Below are positions 42,701 to 51,031 of a stretch of DNA of 64,000 bases, one piece after another. The notes below the pieces were generated by a model. That model was not told where the DNA came from, did no database searches, and saw only the letters and a program-made list of their open reading frames with translations. How positions within the stretch are numbered: the first letter of the stretch is position 1; each line of letters starts with the position of its first letter. The translations under genes were made by a program, and so were the position numbers. Source of the DNA: Scolanthus callimorphus (lineage: Eukaryota > Cnidaria > Anthozoa > Actiniaria > Edwardsiidae); assembly GCA_033964015.1 (NCBI GenBank), contig CM066925.1, forward strand, positions 13,562,204-13,626,203. Direction: 5' to 3'.

Positions 42701-44501
42701 TAATGTCAACCGCTGGGATTTTTGAACAAGAAGACTACACCCTCTCCCTCGGCAACCGAGTAGAACCCCCAGGACACGCTCGGCTGGCCCGATCAGACTC
42801 GGAGGTCCATCGGTACTCGGCCTTATGGCAGGTCACGTGGGAGAGAATCGATTGTTTCTTACCAAATCTCAAGCAGGAGCTCTTCTCTCGGTCCAGGCCA
42901 CCGTCTCGCGCGAGCTCGCCCTCCACAGGGCCCCCATCAGAACCAGCGACAAAACAACCTGAACCTACAGTCAAGCAGCCTGAACCGGCGGCTACCTCAA
43001 TACAAGCTCAGGACGTTACGGACGAGCAGTCAAGCAAGGCAGATGGTATGTAGATATCTGTTTTATAACTTTTATGCAATAATTTAGTTCAGGTTTTCAA
43101 GCGCTTGAAACGGCCGTGTTTGATTGGCTAGAATTCACGTCCCAGGTGCATGTGATTTCTTGTCGTCTTAGATATTTTTTTGTGCGCGTCTGACAGTATC
43201 AATCCAAAGGCTTAAAGAGTGTCCGTCAGCCGTCATTTTGTCAGAGAAAGCATCCATTTCCATCGGATGATTTATAGAATGTAGTACAATATATTCGATT
43301 GAATTCAGTAACTCAAGTTTCAAACTTTGTTTGTAGATGGGTATTTCATTCGATAAAGTAGTTTATTATATACTGTGACCGAATAGCCGTGAAATAAAGC
43401 AGTGAATAAAAATCGTATCAGTGAATGATACGATATCATTTCACGGCAAGAATAAAATGCAATTTGTCTTTATTTTTTGCTATTTTATCTGACTCAGAGT
43501 ATCATACCTATCATACCGCTATGACACGAAAACTCGTGAATAAAAAGATATCAAGCTCTAACCATGTAATAATCTCTATTTATCGAATGAAAACAGTAGC
43601 AAAGGAGTGATTGACTTGGGCTTTCTACTGTGCAAAAAATTACCCGAAATTACCCCATGCCAAATTTTTATATCAAACAATCCCCGAATTAAAATTGTCG
43701 TTTTTCAGCACCTCACGGCCAAATATCCTCTTTTGATAAGAATTACGGCAAAAGTAGCAAGAAAACGGTGAAATTTTGAATGAAAACTTGAAGGAATAAC
43801 AGAGACTCGAGTTCTCGATCTGTCCACCATTGTAACCACGCTCGAATAGCCCATAGCTAGCCCGCGCGCGGCTCGACCCTGTCCTCCCAAGTACATTCAG
43901 CAAAAACGACAACGATTCATTGATATGCCCTGTTGCCTAGGGTTTCTTTAACAAGTTTAATGTTTTGTAATCGAAAGGAAGTCTATCCCTGGTAGCTCTC
44001 ACACGTCGCTGTATTTTTACGATACCTTTACCTTTTACCACCTTAGAACCATCGCAAACAGCAAGCCCCGCTCCGACCGGCGCCACGCGTGCTACTAGCC
44101 CTCCCCCCGCGGGGACTAGTATAACGTCCCCACCCCAGCCCGCACAGCAAGTCTGTGTCGTGCTTCAGCCACCTCTGCCGTCGCTAGGCAACAGAAGTGG
44201 ATCACCGACACAACTGGGCTCACTAGCGGATAACGTGCGTCCAGCGGTTCCTATCATACTAGCACCTAGTCCTTCGCTACATCATAAGACGCAGTCCCAG
44301 GCTCCTTTGCCGAGCTTGACCCAGCCCTCTCAGAGCAGCAGCGCGCAAGTGAAACCCGAAGTTCCCGAGGAAGACTCAGTAAGAGAGGAGAGCTCGCTTG
44401 ATTTGCCTTTAGAAACGCAATCGGAGCCGGAAAATTCGCAAAAAGAGACGACGCCTTCGACGCCTGAAAAACCTCCCAAAGCACCGGTGTATGATATCTG
44501 A
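15692..44501 (+). CDS. GBF1: GBF1: Golgi brefeldin A-resistance Arf guanine-nucleotide exchange factor, 34 exons
   Basis: Activates Arf GTPases at the cis-Golgi/ERGIC for COPI coat assembly. Exons 1-17: 15692-15793, 16195-16261, 17942-18073, 18667-18894, 19793-19853, 20177-20231, 21763-22206, 22606-22804, 23735-23818, 24826-24977, 25855-25953, 26228-26320, 27044-27145, 27350-27524, 28120-28266, 28665-28819, 29451-29653. Exons 18-34: 30430-30553, 30884-31006, 31624-31706, 32113-32176, 32383-32555, 33350-33449, 33924-34100, 35289-35347, 35690-35807, 36292-36363, 36595-36707, 37110-37184, 39934-41304, 41472-41573, 42174-42287, 42661-43045, 44047-44501. All borders are GT-AG with matching phases, except exon 30, one base short, and the uncertain exon 10 start. 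DCB is in exons 1-6, a Ser/Glu-rich linker in 7-8, HUS in 9-13, Sec7 in 16-22, HDS1-3 in 22-34, and a Pro-rich tail. About 2068 codons against 1859 in human. Confidence 0.95.
16395..16870. mobile_element. MITE cluster, GTTTACA-ended family (inverted relative to 30070)
   Basis: AGACCGGTTCACACTTGTGA start, with internal CAAGTTGCAAAGAGTTTCAAACATG and GATCGCGCCAAGTTGCACC. The same blocks occur in opposite orientation at 30070-30375. The second half repeats parts of the first, suggesting two tandem or nested copies. Confidence 0.55.
16985..17125. mobile_element. ACTAGTAGGCTATAAG MITE, partial copy
   Basis: Shares GCTGCGTTCTGATTGGTTGA, the GCTACTAGTAGGCTATAAGT palindrome and AAGCCAGAAAATGGCAAAT with 24521-24715 and 52395-52566. 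The CACACTAGT ends are absent. Confidence 0.6.
19068..19425. mobile_element. Poly-G-ended foldback element (copy A)
   Basis: Ends GGGGGCACTCCCATATGTCG and CGACGACATATGGGAGTTCC are inverted. Inside, CCCCTAAAAGATACC-type motifs recur about five times in direct orientation. Lies in GBF1 intron 4, downstream of a GGGGT run. Confidence 0.75.
20255..21590 (-). mobile_element. LINE (CR1/RTE-like) 3' half with reverse transcriptase, inside GBF1 intron 6
   Basis: Minus-strand RT with [19 protein letters not shown], the catalytic FVDD box (AKFVDDLTV), LNPAKC, then [19 protein letters not shown] and a C-terminal region ([14 protein letters not shown]). The 3' end is a (TTACA)n tail at about 20260. The RT is split at AKC by a 274-bp insertion (21002-21275); removing it rejoins AKC to KEMSVSF in frame. 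Sequence beyond 21530 is decayed. Confidence 0.8.
21002..21275. mobile_element. TAGCCT...AGGCTA element inserted in the LINE RT, 9-bp target duplication
   Basis: Begins TAGCCTGAG and ends GAGAGGCTA. It is flanked by CATTTGGCT at 20993-21001 and 21276-21284. It contains an internal hairpin (CAGACGCCCGCTC / GAGCGAGACGTCTG, 21015-21056). Confidence 0.75.
22221..22527. mobile_element. CCCCTAAAA foldback element (copy B)
   Basis: Ends CCTGGAGGGACTCCCC... and ...GGTAGTCCCTCCCTGCCTGG are inverted and include TATTTTTGGGGTGGGGTGCT. Internal CCCCTAAAAGGTACC motifs. Starts 14 bp after the GBF1 exon 7 donor; flanking 9-mers TGACTAATG and GGGCTAATG agree at 7 of 9. Confidence 0.7.
22864..23031. mobile_element. 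hAT-like MITE, CAGTGGCGGATCC ends
   Basis: CAGTGGCGGATCCAGGGGGG and its near-complement ending GGGATCTGCCACTG. TCACC lies immediately outside both ends. CAGTGGC termini are typical of hAT non-autonomous elements, but a hAT TSD would be 8 bp. Confidence 0.6.
23225..23450. repeat. Dispersed repeat M, copy 1
   Basis: GAGAAAGCATCCATTTCCAT-containing segment, also at 41865-41960 and 43235-43345, all in GBF1 introns. The part near 23410 (ACAAAGGAGTGGCTGACTC) recurs near 43600. Confidence 0.6.
23960..24010. repeat. (GGT)n followed by a 20-G tract
   Basis: TGG repeats run directly into G at 23991-24010, in GBF1 intron 9. Confidence 0.9.
24360..24516. mobile_element. MITE with TAAGGCCTACGGCAAACG ends
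   Basis: CTAAGGCCTACGGCAAACGTTG and CGACGTTTGCCGTAGGCCTAAG form the inverted ends. No coding content. Confidence 0.65.
24521..24815. mobile_element. Bipartite double-hairpin MITE, copy 1
   Basis: First hairpin: TTTTAGTCAAATCACACTAG to CTAGTGTGATTTGACTAAAA. Second, directly adjoining: CAATTATTCCTCTCGCCC to GCTCGAGGAATAATTG, with GGCCTTCGGCC inside. Ends 10 bp before the exon 10 acceptor used here. Copies 2 and 3 are at 52344-52566 and 60999-61316. Confidence 0.7.
25005..25150. mobile_element. TAGCCT...AGGCTA hairpin element with perfect 9-bp target duplication
   Basis: AACACTTGT at 24996-25004 and 25151-25159 flank TAGCCTGCTAGCCGGCTC...GAGCCGGCTAGCAGGCTA. It starts 28 bp after the GBF1 exon 10 donor. 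Confidence 0.85.
25395..25620. mobile_element. Family J MITE
   Basis: CGTACCCAGA...GAGGCTCTGGTGACAGCCAT start and GAGCCTCCCCTGCGAG...TTCTGGGTACGAG end form inverted termini; the middle has ACAGAGCCGTTG and CCCCAACGTTCA as in the other copies. Confidence 0.65.
26341..26880. repeat. 26-bp minisatellite in GBF1 intron 12
   Basis: About 20 copies of ACACGAGACAGAGTAATATA plus TATCAG. The array starts about 20 bp after the exon 12 donor. The distal half is the more homogeneous. Confidence 0.92.
27770..28060 (+). repeat. Dispersed repeat H
   Basis: TTGCAAAACTTCCCTATTAGG and TCGCCATTTTGTTTTTCCTC segments recur inverted at 55100-55360; the 3' part recurs at 13340-13465. In GBF1 intron 14. Confidence 0.6.
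28375..28553. mobile_element. TAGCCT...AGGCTA hairpin element, near-perfect, 9-bp target duplication
   Basis: TCAGTTTCC at 28366-28374 and 28554-28562 flank TAGCCTGCGTAGCTGGCGG...CCGCCAGCTACGCAGGCTA. Arms of about 80 bp are almost identical, so the copy looks young. GBF1 intron 15. Confidence 0.88.
28665..32555 (+). CDS. GBF1: GBF1 exons 16-22 encoding the Sec7 catalytic domain
   Basis: The domain begins near [16 protein letters not shown] (exon 17) and ends near [10 protein letters not shown] (exons 21-22). The glutamic finger is in [10 protein letters not shown], Glu about residue 858 of the model, which inserts into the Arf nucleotide site. [13 protein letters not shown] keeps the methionine (about 896) whose change to leucine makes mammalian GBF1 brefeldin-resistant, so this protein is predicted to be brefeldin-sensitive. 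[16 protein letters not shown] is also conserved. Confidence 0.9.
29686..29942. mobile_element. MITE, AGAGCGGATTTCACATGACTG ends
   Basis: Left AGAGCGGATTTCACATGACTG; right CAGTCATGTGAAAACCACTCT is its near reverse complement. Internal CCAAT-box-like palindromes. The outer bases are TA on both sides. The ends resemble those of 13466-13645. Confidence 0.65.
30070..30375. mobile_element. MITE, CCGTTTACAC ends
   Basis: AAGGCCCGTTTACACGCG / GTGTAGACCGGCCTTTT ends. Internal blocks match 16395-16700 in opposite orientation. Immediately upstream of GBF1 exon 18. Confidence 0.6.
32556..33195. repeat. TGTTTGTCTGTATGTTTGGT-type degenerate tandem repeat
   Basis: Fills GBF1 intron 22 from directly after the donor, with units of about 20-22 bp. 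It keeps several frames open by chance; it is intronic, because exon 22 ends GFR|GTATAG and exon 23 resumes in phase. Confidence 0.85.
33686..33882. mobile_element. MITE, AATGGACGATTCCAGCTATAA ends
   Basis: Left AATGGACGATTCCAGCTATAA and right TTATAGCTGGAATCGTCAATT are inverted. Same family at 42325-42419, with a truncated copy at 4924. Confidence 0.7.
34188..35195 (+). pseudogene. Partial duplication of GBF1 intron 22/exon 23, split by a transposon
   Basis: 34188-34206 plus 35118-35195 match 33260-33375: CTTCCACCTGTCTGGATT, CTCAGCC..TCTC.GCTTA, then TTCTTTTCTGCAGGAAATG and the first codons of exon 23 (AAATGTTCTCT.ATCTC). The 911-bp GGGACC element interrupts the copy. It lies in intron 24 and would add a frame-disrupting exon if spliced. 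Confidence 0.7.
34207..35117. mobile_element. GGGACCGTTC element with internal GTATTTTTTTGGGTGACCCC repeats
   Basis: Inverted ends GGGACCGTTCATTTTTTAT, then GAGGGAGGGGGGGCTGGTGG. Near each end three or more copies of GTATTTTTTTGGGTGACCCC or the related GGTGGCCCC form. Comparison with the unduplicated sequence (GTTTACCTCTC) shows insertion after TTA, with TT(A) on the far side, i.e. a 3-bp TTA target with one base lost. Confidence 0.7.
35370..35650. repeat. ACATGTGTGA-rich degenerate tandem repeat
   Basis: Alternating TCACATGTGTGACATGTG and TAACGCTCACATG units in GBF1 intron 25. Confidence 0.85.
35829..36040. mobile_element. Family J MITE with 9-10-bp target duplication
   Basis: GGGTACTTCC at 35819-35828 and 36041-36050 flank ATTCTCGAACCCAGAGCTCC...GCCGGGGAGCTCTGGGTG. 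GBF1 intron 26. Confidence 0.75.
37200..37325. repeat. (CAACAA/CAGCAA)n low-complexity repeat
   Basis: CAACAACAGCAACAATA-type units directly after GBF1 exon 29. Confidence 0.9.
37929..38104. repeat. Near-perfect palindrome, arms of about 85 bp
   Basis: TTCAGCAGGGAAAGGG to CCCTTTCACTGCTGAA around the centre ATATCGATAT near 38012. Arms carry GTTGATGAATAAT and GAATACTAATA blocks. Probably a separate foldback element nested in the 37407-39589 transposon. Confidence 0.8.
39052..39120. repeat. Hairpin with GGCCTTCGGCC loop
   Basis: CCGATTTGTATGG.ATTTACAATTTC is mirrored by GAAATTGTAAAT..CATACAAATCGG. Confidence 0.8.
39934..41304 (+). CDS. GBF1: GBF1 exon 30: large exon with a 1-base frame break and an Ala-rich linker
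   Basis: This 1371-bp exon encodes [20 protein letters not shown] through [11 protein letters not shown] and ends [20 protein letters not shown]. The frame breaks at the T-run 40481-40484: SCQSLTF runs into TGA, while the next frame continues [12 protein letters not shown]. One extra base restores both the reading frame and the phase (1372 bp). Codons near 40915-41060 encode degenerate repeats of the type AADKASEAA, an Ala/Glu/Lys-rich low-complexity linker. In vertebrates the corresponding region is several exons, so intron loss or gain has occurred. Confidence 0.85.
41865..41960. repeat. Dispersed repeat M, copy 2
   Basis: AAGTCGGAGAAAGCATCCAT and GATTGAATTTGGTAAATC as at 23265-23340. GBF1 intron 31. 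Confidence 0.65.
42325..42419. mobile_element. MITE, AATGGACGATTCTAGCTATAA ends, short copy
   Basis: Inverted ends AATGGACGATTCTAGCTATAA / TTATAGCTAGAATCATCCATT. GBF1 intron 32. Confidence 0.75.
43235..43640. repeat. Dispersed repeat M, copy 3
   Basis: AGAGAAAGCATCCATTTCCATCGG start and ATTGAATTC.GTAA; near 43590 AACAGTAGCAAAGGAGTGATTGACT matches 23405. GBF1 intron 33. Confidence 0.6.
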
Positions 44502-45734
44502 GAATTTTTACTGGGCGGCATGTGCTGTTGACATGGAAGAATTAAACATTTTACACAAAGGGCCACGTCATTTAATTATTCTTGTCAAACTTGGGCAAGC
44601 TCTGGATTCACATCGTCAAGGATATAACGATTTCACTTGGACATGCGCTTCGTACTTCGATGTATTTTACTAAAACAAACTACACGAATCCCGCGTTATT
44701 TTAGTCAAACCCGTTTAGAACCAGTTAGTAGGGAGACTACGGCATTCCGAGCTCTGCTTTCTTGGAGCTCATCGGGTCGGCGAAGTTTTAGTATCTTATT
44801 GGCATTTAATATGGAATGCGTGGACATCAATCATATAGCAGCGCATTTAAATAATGAAGCCACTGACAGCGCCACCTTGCCTGACACCCCTGAGATATAA
44901 AAAATACAAATGACACAGAACTGTTTACAGGGGAAAACATTGAAATATGTTAGACAGGACATGTCTTTTAAATATATTTGTTCACTTTGAGCAATGAGAC
45001 AATGATTTTTAATATTTGCAATCTATGGTGCTAAGTCATTATGATGCGTCTGCCTCATGCATACGAAGAACCGAAATTCTGGGTTATTTTCAATATGGCG
45101 TCAAAAATCGATGAAAAAGTGCAGGCTTCCTGCATTTTGAAGCTTTCAAATACAGTAGAACTAGGGCGAAATGCTGAAACCTCACGGATGTGTTCTCAGA
45201 TGAATAAACTAACTGCTACTACACGAATCAGGAGGAAGCCTCTCACAGGGTCTGTATGGGGATCCCAAATGTCAGTTGTCAGTTGAATTTTAAAGGTTTC
45301 GTGAGTTGTGAGAGGGTGAAGACTTGGTCACCCTGCGTAAATTATTTAGCGTTTTGCAAGGATCGTCTGCCATCGTGAAAATTACCCAGAAGACCCTGGG
45401 ATATAGGGCTTTTTATTTTATGCATTCCTCGACGCCACAGGATGCATTTCGAATCTTGACGATATTTATTCGAAAAAGAAAAAGAATTCGCAGCTGATAA
45501 CTAGAAAATAGCACACAAAATTCACAAGAATTCATTACCATTAAGTTAAAATGTTCTCTCTCTCAAATGCAATTTCTTGTTCCTAGATTTATGGGTTTTA
45601 AATGGGAGGAAAACTATGTAATATGAATTATTAAAGTTATTAAACCAAATTAAAAAGAAACCCGAATTGTTCTATTTTATACAGCTTTCTCGAAAGGATC
45701 AAAATCCAGTCTAAAAATAGATTCTTCTACTCCT
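44502..45734. other. GBF1 3' flank, probably including the 3' UTR
   Basis: No homologous ORF. An AATAAA at 45203-45208 is the first canonical polyadenylation signal I see after the stop codon, about 700 bp downstream. The UTR end is not determined. Confidence 0.4.
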
Positions 45735-48515
45735 GTGCATATGGCTAGACCTAGTGGAGTAGATGGAGACTCCTGTTGATGGGCTCCCTGTGCATATGGC
45801 TAGACCTAGTGGAGTAGATGGAGGCCCCTGTTGATGGGCTCCCTGTGCATATGGCTAGACCTAGTGGAGTAGATGGAGACCCCTGTTGATGGGCTCCCTG
45901 TGCATATGGCTAGACCTAGTGGCTAGACCTGTTGATGGGTTCCCTGTACATTTGGCTAGACCTAGTGGAGTATATGGAGGCCCCTGTTGATGGGCTCCTG
46001 ATTCTTCCACTCCTGTGCATATGGCTAGACCTAGTGGAGTAGATGGAGACCCTGTTGATGGGCTCCCTGTGCATATGGCTAGACCTAGTGGAGTAGATAG
46101 AGACCCCTGTTGATGGGCTCCCTGTGCATATGGCTAGACCTAGTGGAGTAGATGGAGGCTCCTGTTGATGGGCTCCCTGTGCATATGACTAGACCTAGTG
46201 GAGTAGATGGAGGATCCTGTTGATGGGCTCCCTGTGCATATGGCTGGACCTAGTGGAGTAGATGGAGGCTCCTGTTAATGGGCTCCCTGTGCATATGGCT
46301 AGACCAAGTGGAGTAGATGGATGCTCCTGTTGATGGGCTCCCTGTGCATATGGCTAGACCTAGTGGAGTAGATGTAGGCTCCTGTTGATGGGCTCCTGTG
46401 CATATGGCTAGACCTAGTGGAGTAGATGGATGCTCCTGTTGATGGGCTCCTGTGCATATAGCTAGACCTAGTGGAGTAGATGGAGACCCCTGTTGATGGG
46501 CTCCCTGTACATATGACTAGACCTAGTGGAGTAGATGGAGGCACCTGTTGATGGGCTCCCTGTGCATATGGCTAGACCTAGTGGAGTAGATGTAGGCTCA
46601 TGTTGATGGGCTCCCTGTACATATGGCTAGACCTAGTGGAATAGATGGATGCTCCTGTTGATTGGCTCCCTGTGCATATGGCTAGACCTAGTGGAGTAGA
46701 TGTAGGCTCATGTTGATGGGCTCCTGTGTATATGGCTAGACCTAGTGGAGTAGATGGAGGCTCCTGTTGATGGGCTCCCTGTGCATATAACTAGACCTAG
46801 TAGAGTAGATAGAGGATCCTGTTAATGGGCTCCTGTGCATATGGCTAGACCTAGTGGAGTAGATGGATGCTCCTGTTGATTGGCTCCCTGTGCATATGGC
46901 TAGACCTAGTGGAGTAGATGGAGGCTCCTGTTGATGGGCTCCCTGTACATATGACTAGACCTAGTGGAGTAGATGGAGACTCCTGTTGATTGGCTCCCTG
47001 TGCATATGGCTAGACCTAGTGGAGTAGATGGAGACCCCTGTTGATGGGCTCCCTGTGCATATGGCTAGACCTAGTGGAGTAGATGGAGGCTCCTGTTGAT
47101 GGGCTCCCTGTGCATATGGCTAGACCTAGTGGAGTAGATGGAGGCTCCTGTTAATGGGCTCCCTGTGCATATGGCTAGACCTAGTGGAGTAGATGGAGGC
47201 TCCTGTTGATGGGCTCCCTGTACATATGACTAGACCTAGTGGAGTAGATGGAGACTCCTGTTGATGGGCTCCCTGTGCATATGGCTAGACCTAGTGGAGT
47301 AGATGGAGGCTCCTGTTGATGGGCTCCCTGTGCATATGGCTAGACCTAGTGGAGTAGATGGAGACCCCTGTTGATGGGCTCCCTGTACATATGGCTAGAC
47401 CTAGTGGAGTAGATGGAGACCCCTGTTAATGGGCTCCCTGTGCATATGGCTAGACCTAGTGGAGTAGATGGAGACTCCTGTTAATGGGCTCCCTGTGCAT
47501 ATGGCTAGACCTAGTGGAGTAGATGGAGGCTCCTGTTGATGGGCTCCCTGTGCATATGGCTAGACCTAGTGGAGTAGATGGAGACCCCTGTTGATGGGCT
47601 CCCTGTACATATGGCTAGACCTAGTGGAGTAGATGGAGACCCCTGTTAATGGGCTCCCTGTGCATATGGCTAGACCTAGTGGAGTAGATGGAGACTCCTG
47701 TTGATGGGCTCCCTGTGCATATAACTAGACCTAGTGGAGTAGATGGAGACTCCTGTTAATGGGCTCCTGTGCATATGACTAGACCTAGTGGAGTAGATGG
47801 AGGCTCCTGTTGATGGGCTCCCTGTGCATATGGCTAGACCTAGTGGAGTAGATGGAGACCCCTGTTGATGGGCTCCCTGTACATATGGCTAGACCTAGTG
47901 GAGTAGATGGAGACCCCTGTTAATGGGCTCCCTGTGCATATGGCTAGACCTAGTGGAGTAGATGGAGGCTCCTGTTGATGGGCTCCCTGTGCATATGGCT
48001 AGACCTAGTGGAGTAGATGGAGGCTCCTGTTGATGGGCTCCCTGTACATATGGCTAGACCTAGTGGAGTAGATGGAGGCTCCTGTTAATGGGCTCCCTGT
48101 GCATATGGCTAGACCTAGTGGAGTAGATGGAGACCCCTGTTAATGGGCTCCCTGTGCATATGGCTAGACCTAGTGGAGTAGATGGAGGCTCCTGTTGATG
48201 GGCTCCCTGTGCATATGGCTAGACCTAGTGGAGTAGATGGAGGCTCCTGTTGATGGGCTCCCTGTGCATATGGCTAGACCTAGTGGAGTAGATGGAGGCT
48301 CCTGTTGATGGGCTCCCTGTGCATATGGCTAGACCTAGTGGAGTAGATGGAGACTCCTGTTAATGGGCTCCCTGTGCATATGGCTAGACCTAGTGGAGTA
48401 GATGGAGACCCCTGTTGATGGGTTCCCTGTCCATATGGCTAGACCTAGTGGAGTAGAAGGGGGCTCCTGTTGATGGGCTCCCTATGCATATGGCTAGACC
48501 TAGTGGAGTAGGAGG
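45735..48515. repeat. 55-bp minisatellite, about 50 copies
   Basis: Unit: CTCCCTGTGCATATGGCTAG, ACCTAGTGGAGTAGATGGAG, then GCTCCTGTTGATGGG. Variants are GGCTCC, GACTCC and GACCCC in the middle, TTGATG or TTAATG, and 54-bp units with CTCCTGTGC. Higher-order blocks of several units recur at 47330-47530, 47560-47690 and 47850-47950. Confidence 0.95.
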
Positions 48516-48624
48516 CTCTACCTGCTATCTTTGAAGCAAAGGATACCCATGTTGTCCTTATTATGGGCATAAACCTGCATTTTTCATTATGAATGGTAGT
48601 TAATTTTTTTCAAACGAACTTGAG

Positions 48625-48810
48625 CCTCGCGGGTGAGGCTCTGGTGACAGCCATTGACGCTTGCGTGAGATTTGATACAGAGCTGTTGTGGGAAATAACT
48701 TTCTGCGCATACCCCAACGTTCAAAATCAGCCAATCAATGAAGGCCCTCAAACGGAACCAGAGCCTCCCCCGCGAGGTGACGAGCCGGGAAGCTCTGGGT
48801 ACGAGAATGA
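48625..48810. mobile_element. Family J MITE, left end truncated
   Basis: GAGCCTCGCGGGTGAGGCTC to GAAGCTCTGGGTACGAGAAT, with the shared ACAGAGCTGTTG and CCCCAACGTTCA middle. Confidence 0.65.
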
Positions 48811-49074
48811 AATTGAGCCAACTCCTTTAGTATATGTAAACACAATACCCCGAGAAAATGAAAAGGTTTTTCAAATTCAATTTTCCATTACCTAAATTTT
48901 TCCTATTTATCTTTCCTAATGAGTTGGAAGTCAACTCAAGTGCTTTTAACAGAAAACATACAGCGACAAGTTTGTAATGCACTCGTACTGAGTTTGGTTA
49001 ATCAGCTGCTGTTTGTCATGTTATACAGCGACATTTTAACCAAATTGACAAAAAGAACTTGTTCTAAAATTACC

Positions 49075-49460
49075 CCCTTTGTTCAAGAATTCCCTAACTT
49101 GAATTTAAGTGAATGTATGAATAGGTTGTTTGCTTCTATTTCCATGCTTTTAATAATGGCTCTTCCACTTCCAAATTGTCAAAATGCAAAACTACAGAAA
49201 GTCATCATAGGGAAAATTTTGAACAATCTAGGGCCCGGTTACTGGAAAATTGTGTTTTAAAGTGTTACTCCCTTGGTTCAAGAATTCCCTAACTTGAATT
49301 AATAGTGATTATATCTACGGGTATTTGTTTGTTTGCTTCATTCTTTTTCTATGCTTTTAATGATCGCGCTCCCACTTCCAAAATGTCAAAATCCAAACCA
49401 GAAAACGTCAACTTGGGAAAATGTAGGGCCAGATACTGGAACATGTTGCAAAAAAAGAAA
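49075..49460. repeat. Diverged tandem duplication, period 195 bp
   Basis: GTTCAAGAATTCCCTAACTT at 49081 and 49276; TCCACTTCCAAA.TGTCAAAAT and ACTGGAA also recur 195 bp apart. Confidence 0.7.
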
Positions 49461-50410
49461 CACGCGACGAGGTATTGAGGGACAAAGGGTGCAGGTTTAA
49501 CTCAATGTTATAGATTTTGCAGCAAATGAGAAATAAAGAAAGGTCTGTTGTAAAACGGTATTTAGGGGGCTAAAATTCATCATCACATTCTTATGAAAAA
49601 TGCCTGTTAATTTGGGAATCCTAAGATAAAATACGTCTGTGAACATAAGTACCGGCCAATTATTTTTTTCTTTCTTTTTTAAACAATGAACTCTTATGCT
49701 AAAGAATCGGTGAGAGACAAGCCACTCACGAAGAGGAGTATCTTCTATAGTAGGACAAGAGGGAATGAGGGAAGTGCTGTTACGTTTACAATATTCTGGG
49801 AACTCTGCCATTTTCGTATTTGCTACAAAATGTGTTCTTGTCTCCTGTCAATCAAACCACGATAGTTTGAAGTGCTACTTGTTTCGCACGGGCTTCTCTC
49901 CAAAATTGGTCCTCAAACAAGCTTTCCTCTTTTGGCAAGAAAAACGTTATCTAATACTATTTTGGTAAAGTAGTATTCTACTTCAGAGATCTATTTAATA
50001 GGCTTAAGAAAAAGTGTTACCCATATGCGTGGCACTAGGAACTGAGGTTAATTTAATGGTATTTTCTGACATGACAGATGTCTCAATAGAAACAGAAGTG
50101 GAGCAGCGGGAACTCTTAGAGCTCTTTTACTCATGTTTGTATATTTTAGGTGTTTTTAACTATTTTAGGATGACATTTTGTGCTGTTTGCTTGCCATACA
50201 GGTGCTTGGCTCTCTTTGACAAGGCGTCTAATAAATGGGAGGGTGTGTAAGGGGCTATGTCGCGAGTGTTTCAACAAAATGTTTTAGAAAATAACACCTA
50301 TGTTGTATTGTGAATGTGCGCATTCTGATTGGTTGAAAAGCGTGTTTGTAAGAGACCTGAGAAACACGATTGTCACACAACGCTGTCGCGCGTGTGTATG
50401 TTATTTTCTA
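49461..50410. other. Intergenic, one cysteine-rich coding-like remnant at 50202-50286
   Basis: CLALFDKASNKWEGV followed, after a frameshift, by CKGLCRECFNKMF. A related piece (GGCEVLEGLCNDCFNKMLKD) is at 55390-55480 on the other strand. Otherwise nothing recognised. Confidence 0.35.
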
Positions 50411-50413
50411 AAA

Positions 50414-51031
50414 GCAATAAAAATACTTTCTGCGTGCTCTCTGGTTTCTTACAAACACTCGGGGAATGTTGGTCGAACTGATAAAACTTGAAAGACACTC
50501 GCGCCCGGGGGGGGGGGGGGGGTTCTCCCATGTAAGAGTGATAGGGGTGCTCGTCGGGACACCGGAAAATATACCCTAAAAAATACCAGGACACAAAAAA
50601 TCCAGCCCCTAAAAAATACCTTATAAAACAAAATGACCCCTAAAAAATACCAAAATAAACCTTTCTTGTTATTGTTTATTGTTTCTCATCTCAAAACAAG
50701 CTTATTTTAGAGCTATAAATGAAGGAAGAAAGGAAGAAAACGTTTTACTGGGTTTGTGACCCTTTCATTCATTTGCGTACCCCTAAAAAATACCATTAAC
50801 TAGTGAAAGCCACAATTTTTCTCCGATACCCCCTAAAAAATACCTGGAACTCGATTTTGACCCCTTAAAAATACGACGAGCACCCCTATCAGGTCGACAT
50901 GTGAAGAACCCCCCCCCCCCCCGGGCACTCGCGTCTGGCTCGTGTCTTTCAAGTTTTGATCAGTTCTCCAACATCCCCCTCGTGTTTGTAAGAAAGCAGA
51001 GAGCACGCGGAAAGTACTTTTATTGCTTAAA
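50414..51031. mobile_element. Outer foldback element containing a nested poly-G foldback
   Basis: Arms of about 90 bp: AAGCAATAAAAATACTTTC...GAACTGAT.AAACTTGAAAGACAC at left mirrors the right side. The inner element (50504-50924) sits at its centre. Confidence 0.75.
50504..50924. mobile_element. Poly-G-ended foldback element (copy C)
   Basis: G16 at 50507-50522 and C14 at 50909-50922 with inverted TTCTCCCATGT...ATAGGGGTGCTCGTCGGG inside. Internal CCCCTAAAAAATACC repeats about five times. Flanking 9-mers ACACTCGCG (50495-50503) and GCACTCGCG (50925-50933) agree at 8 of 9. Confidence 0.8.

Noticed and set aside
46299..46544. Repetitive ORF PSTGASIYSTRSSHMHR
   Set aside because: Chance frame through the 55-bp minisatellite; 55 is not a multiple of 3, and unit-length variants keep it open.
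45735..48515. Possible CRISPR array
   Set aside because: Units are contiguous 55-bp tandem repeats with no unique spacers, in an animal genome.
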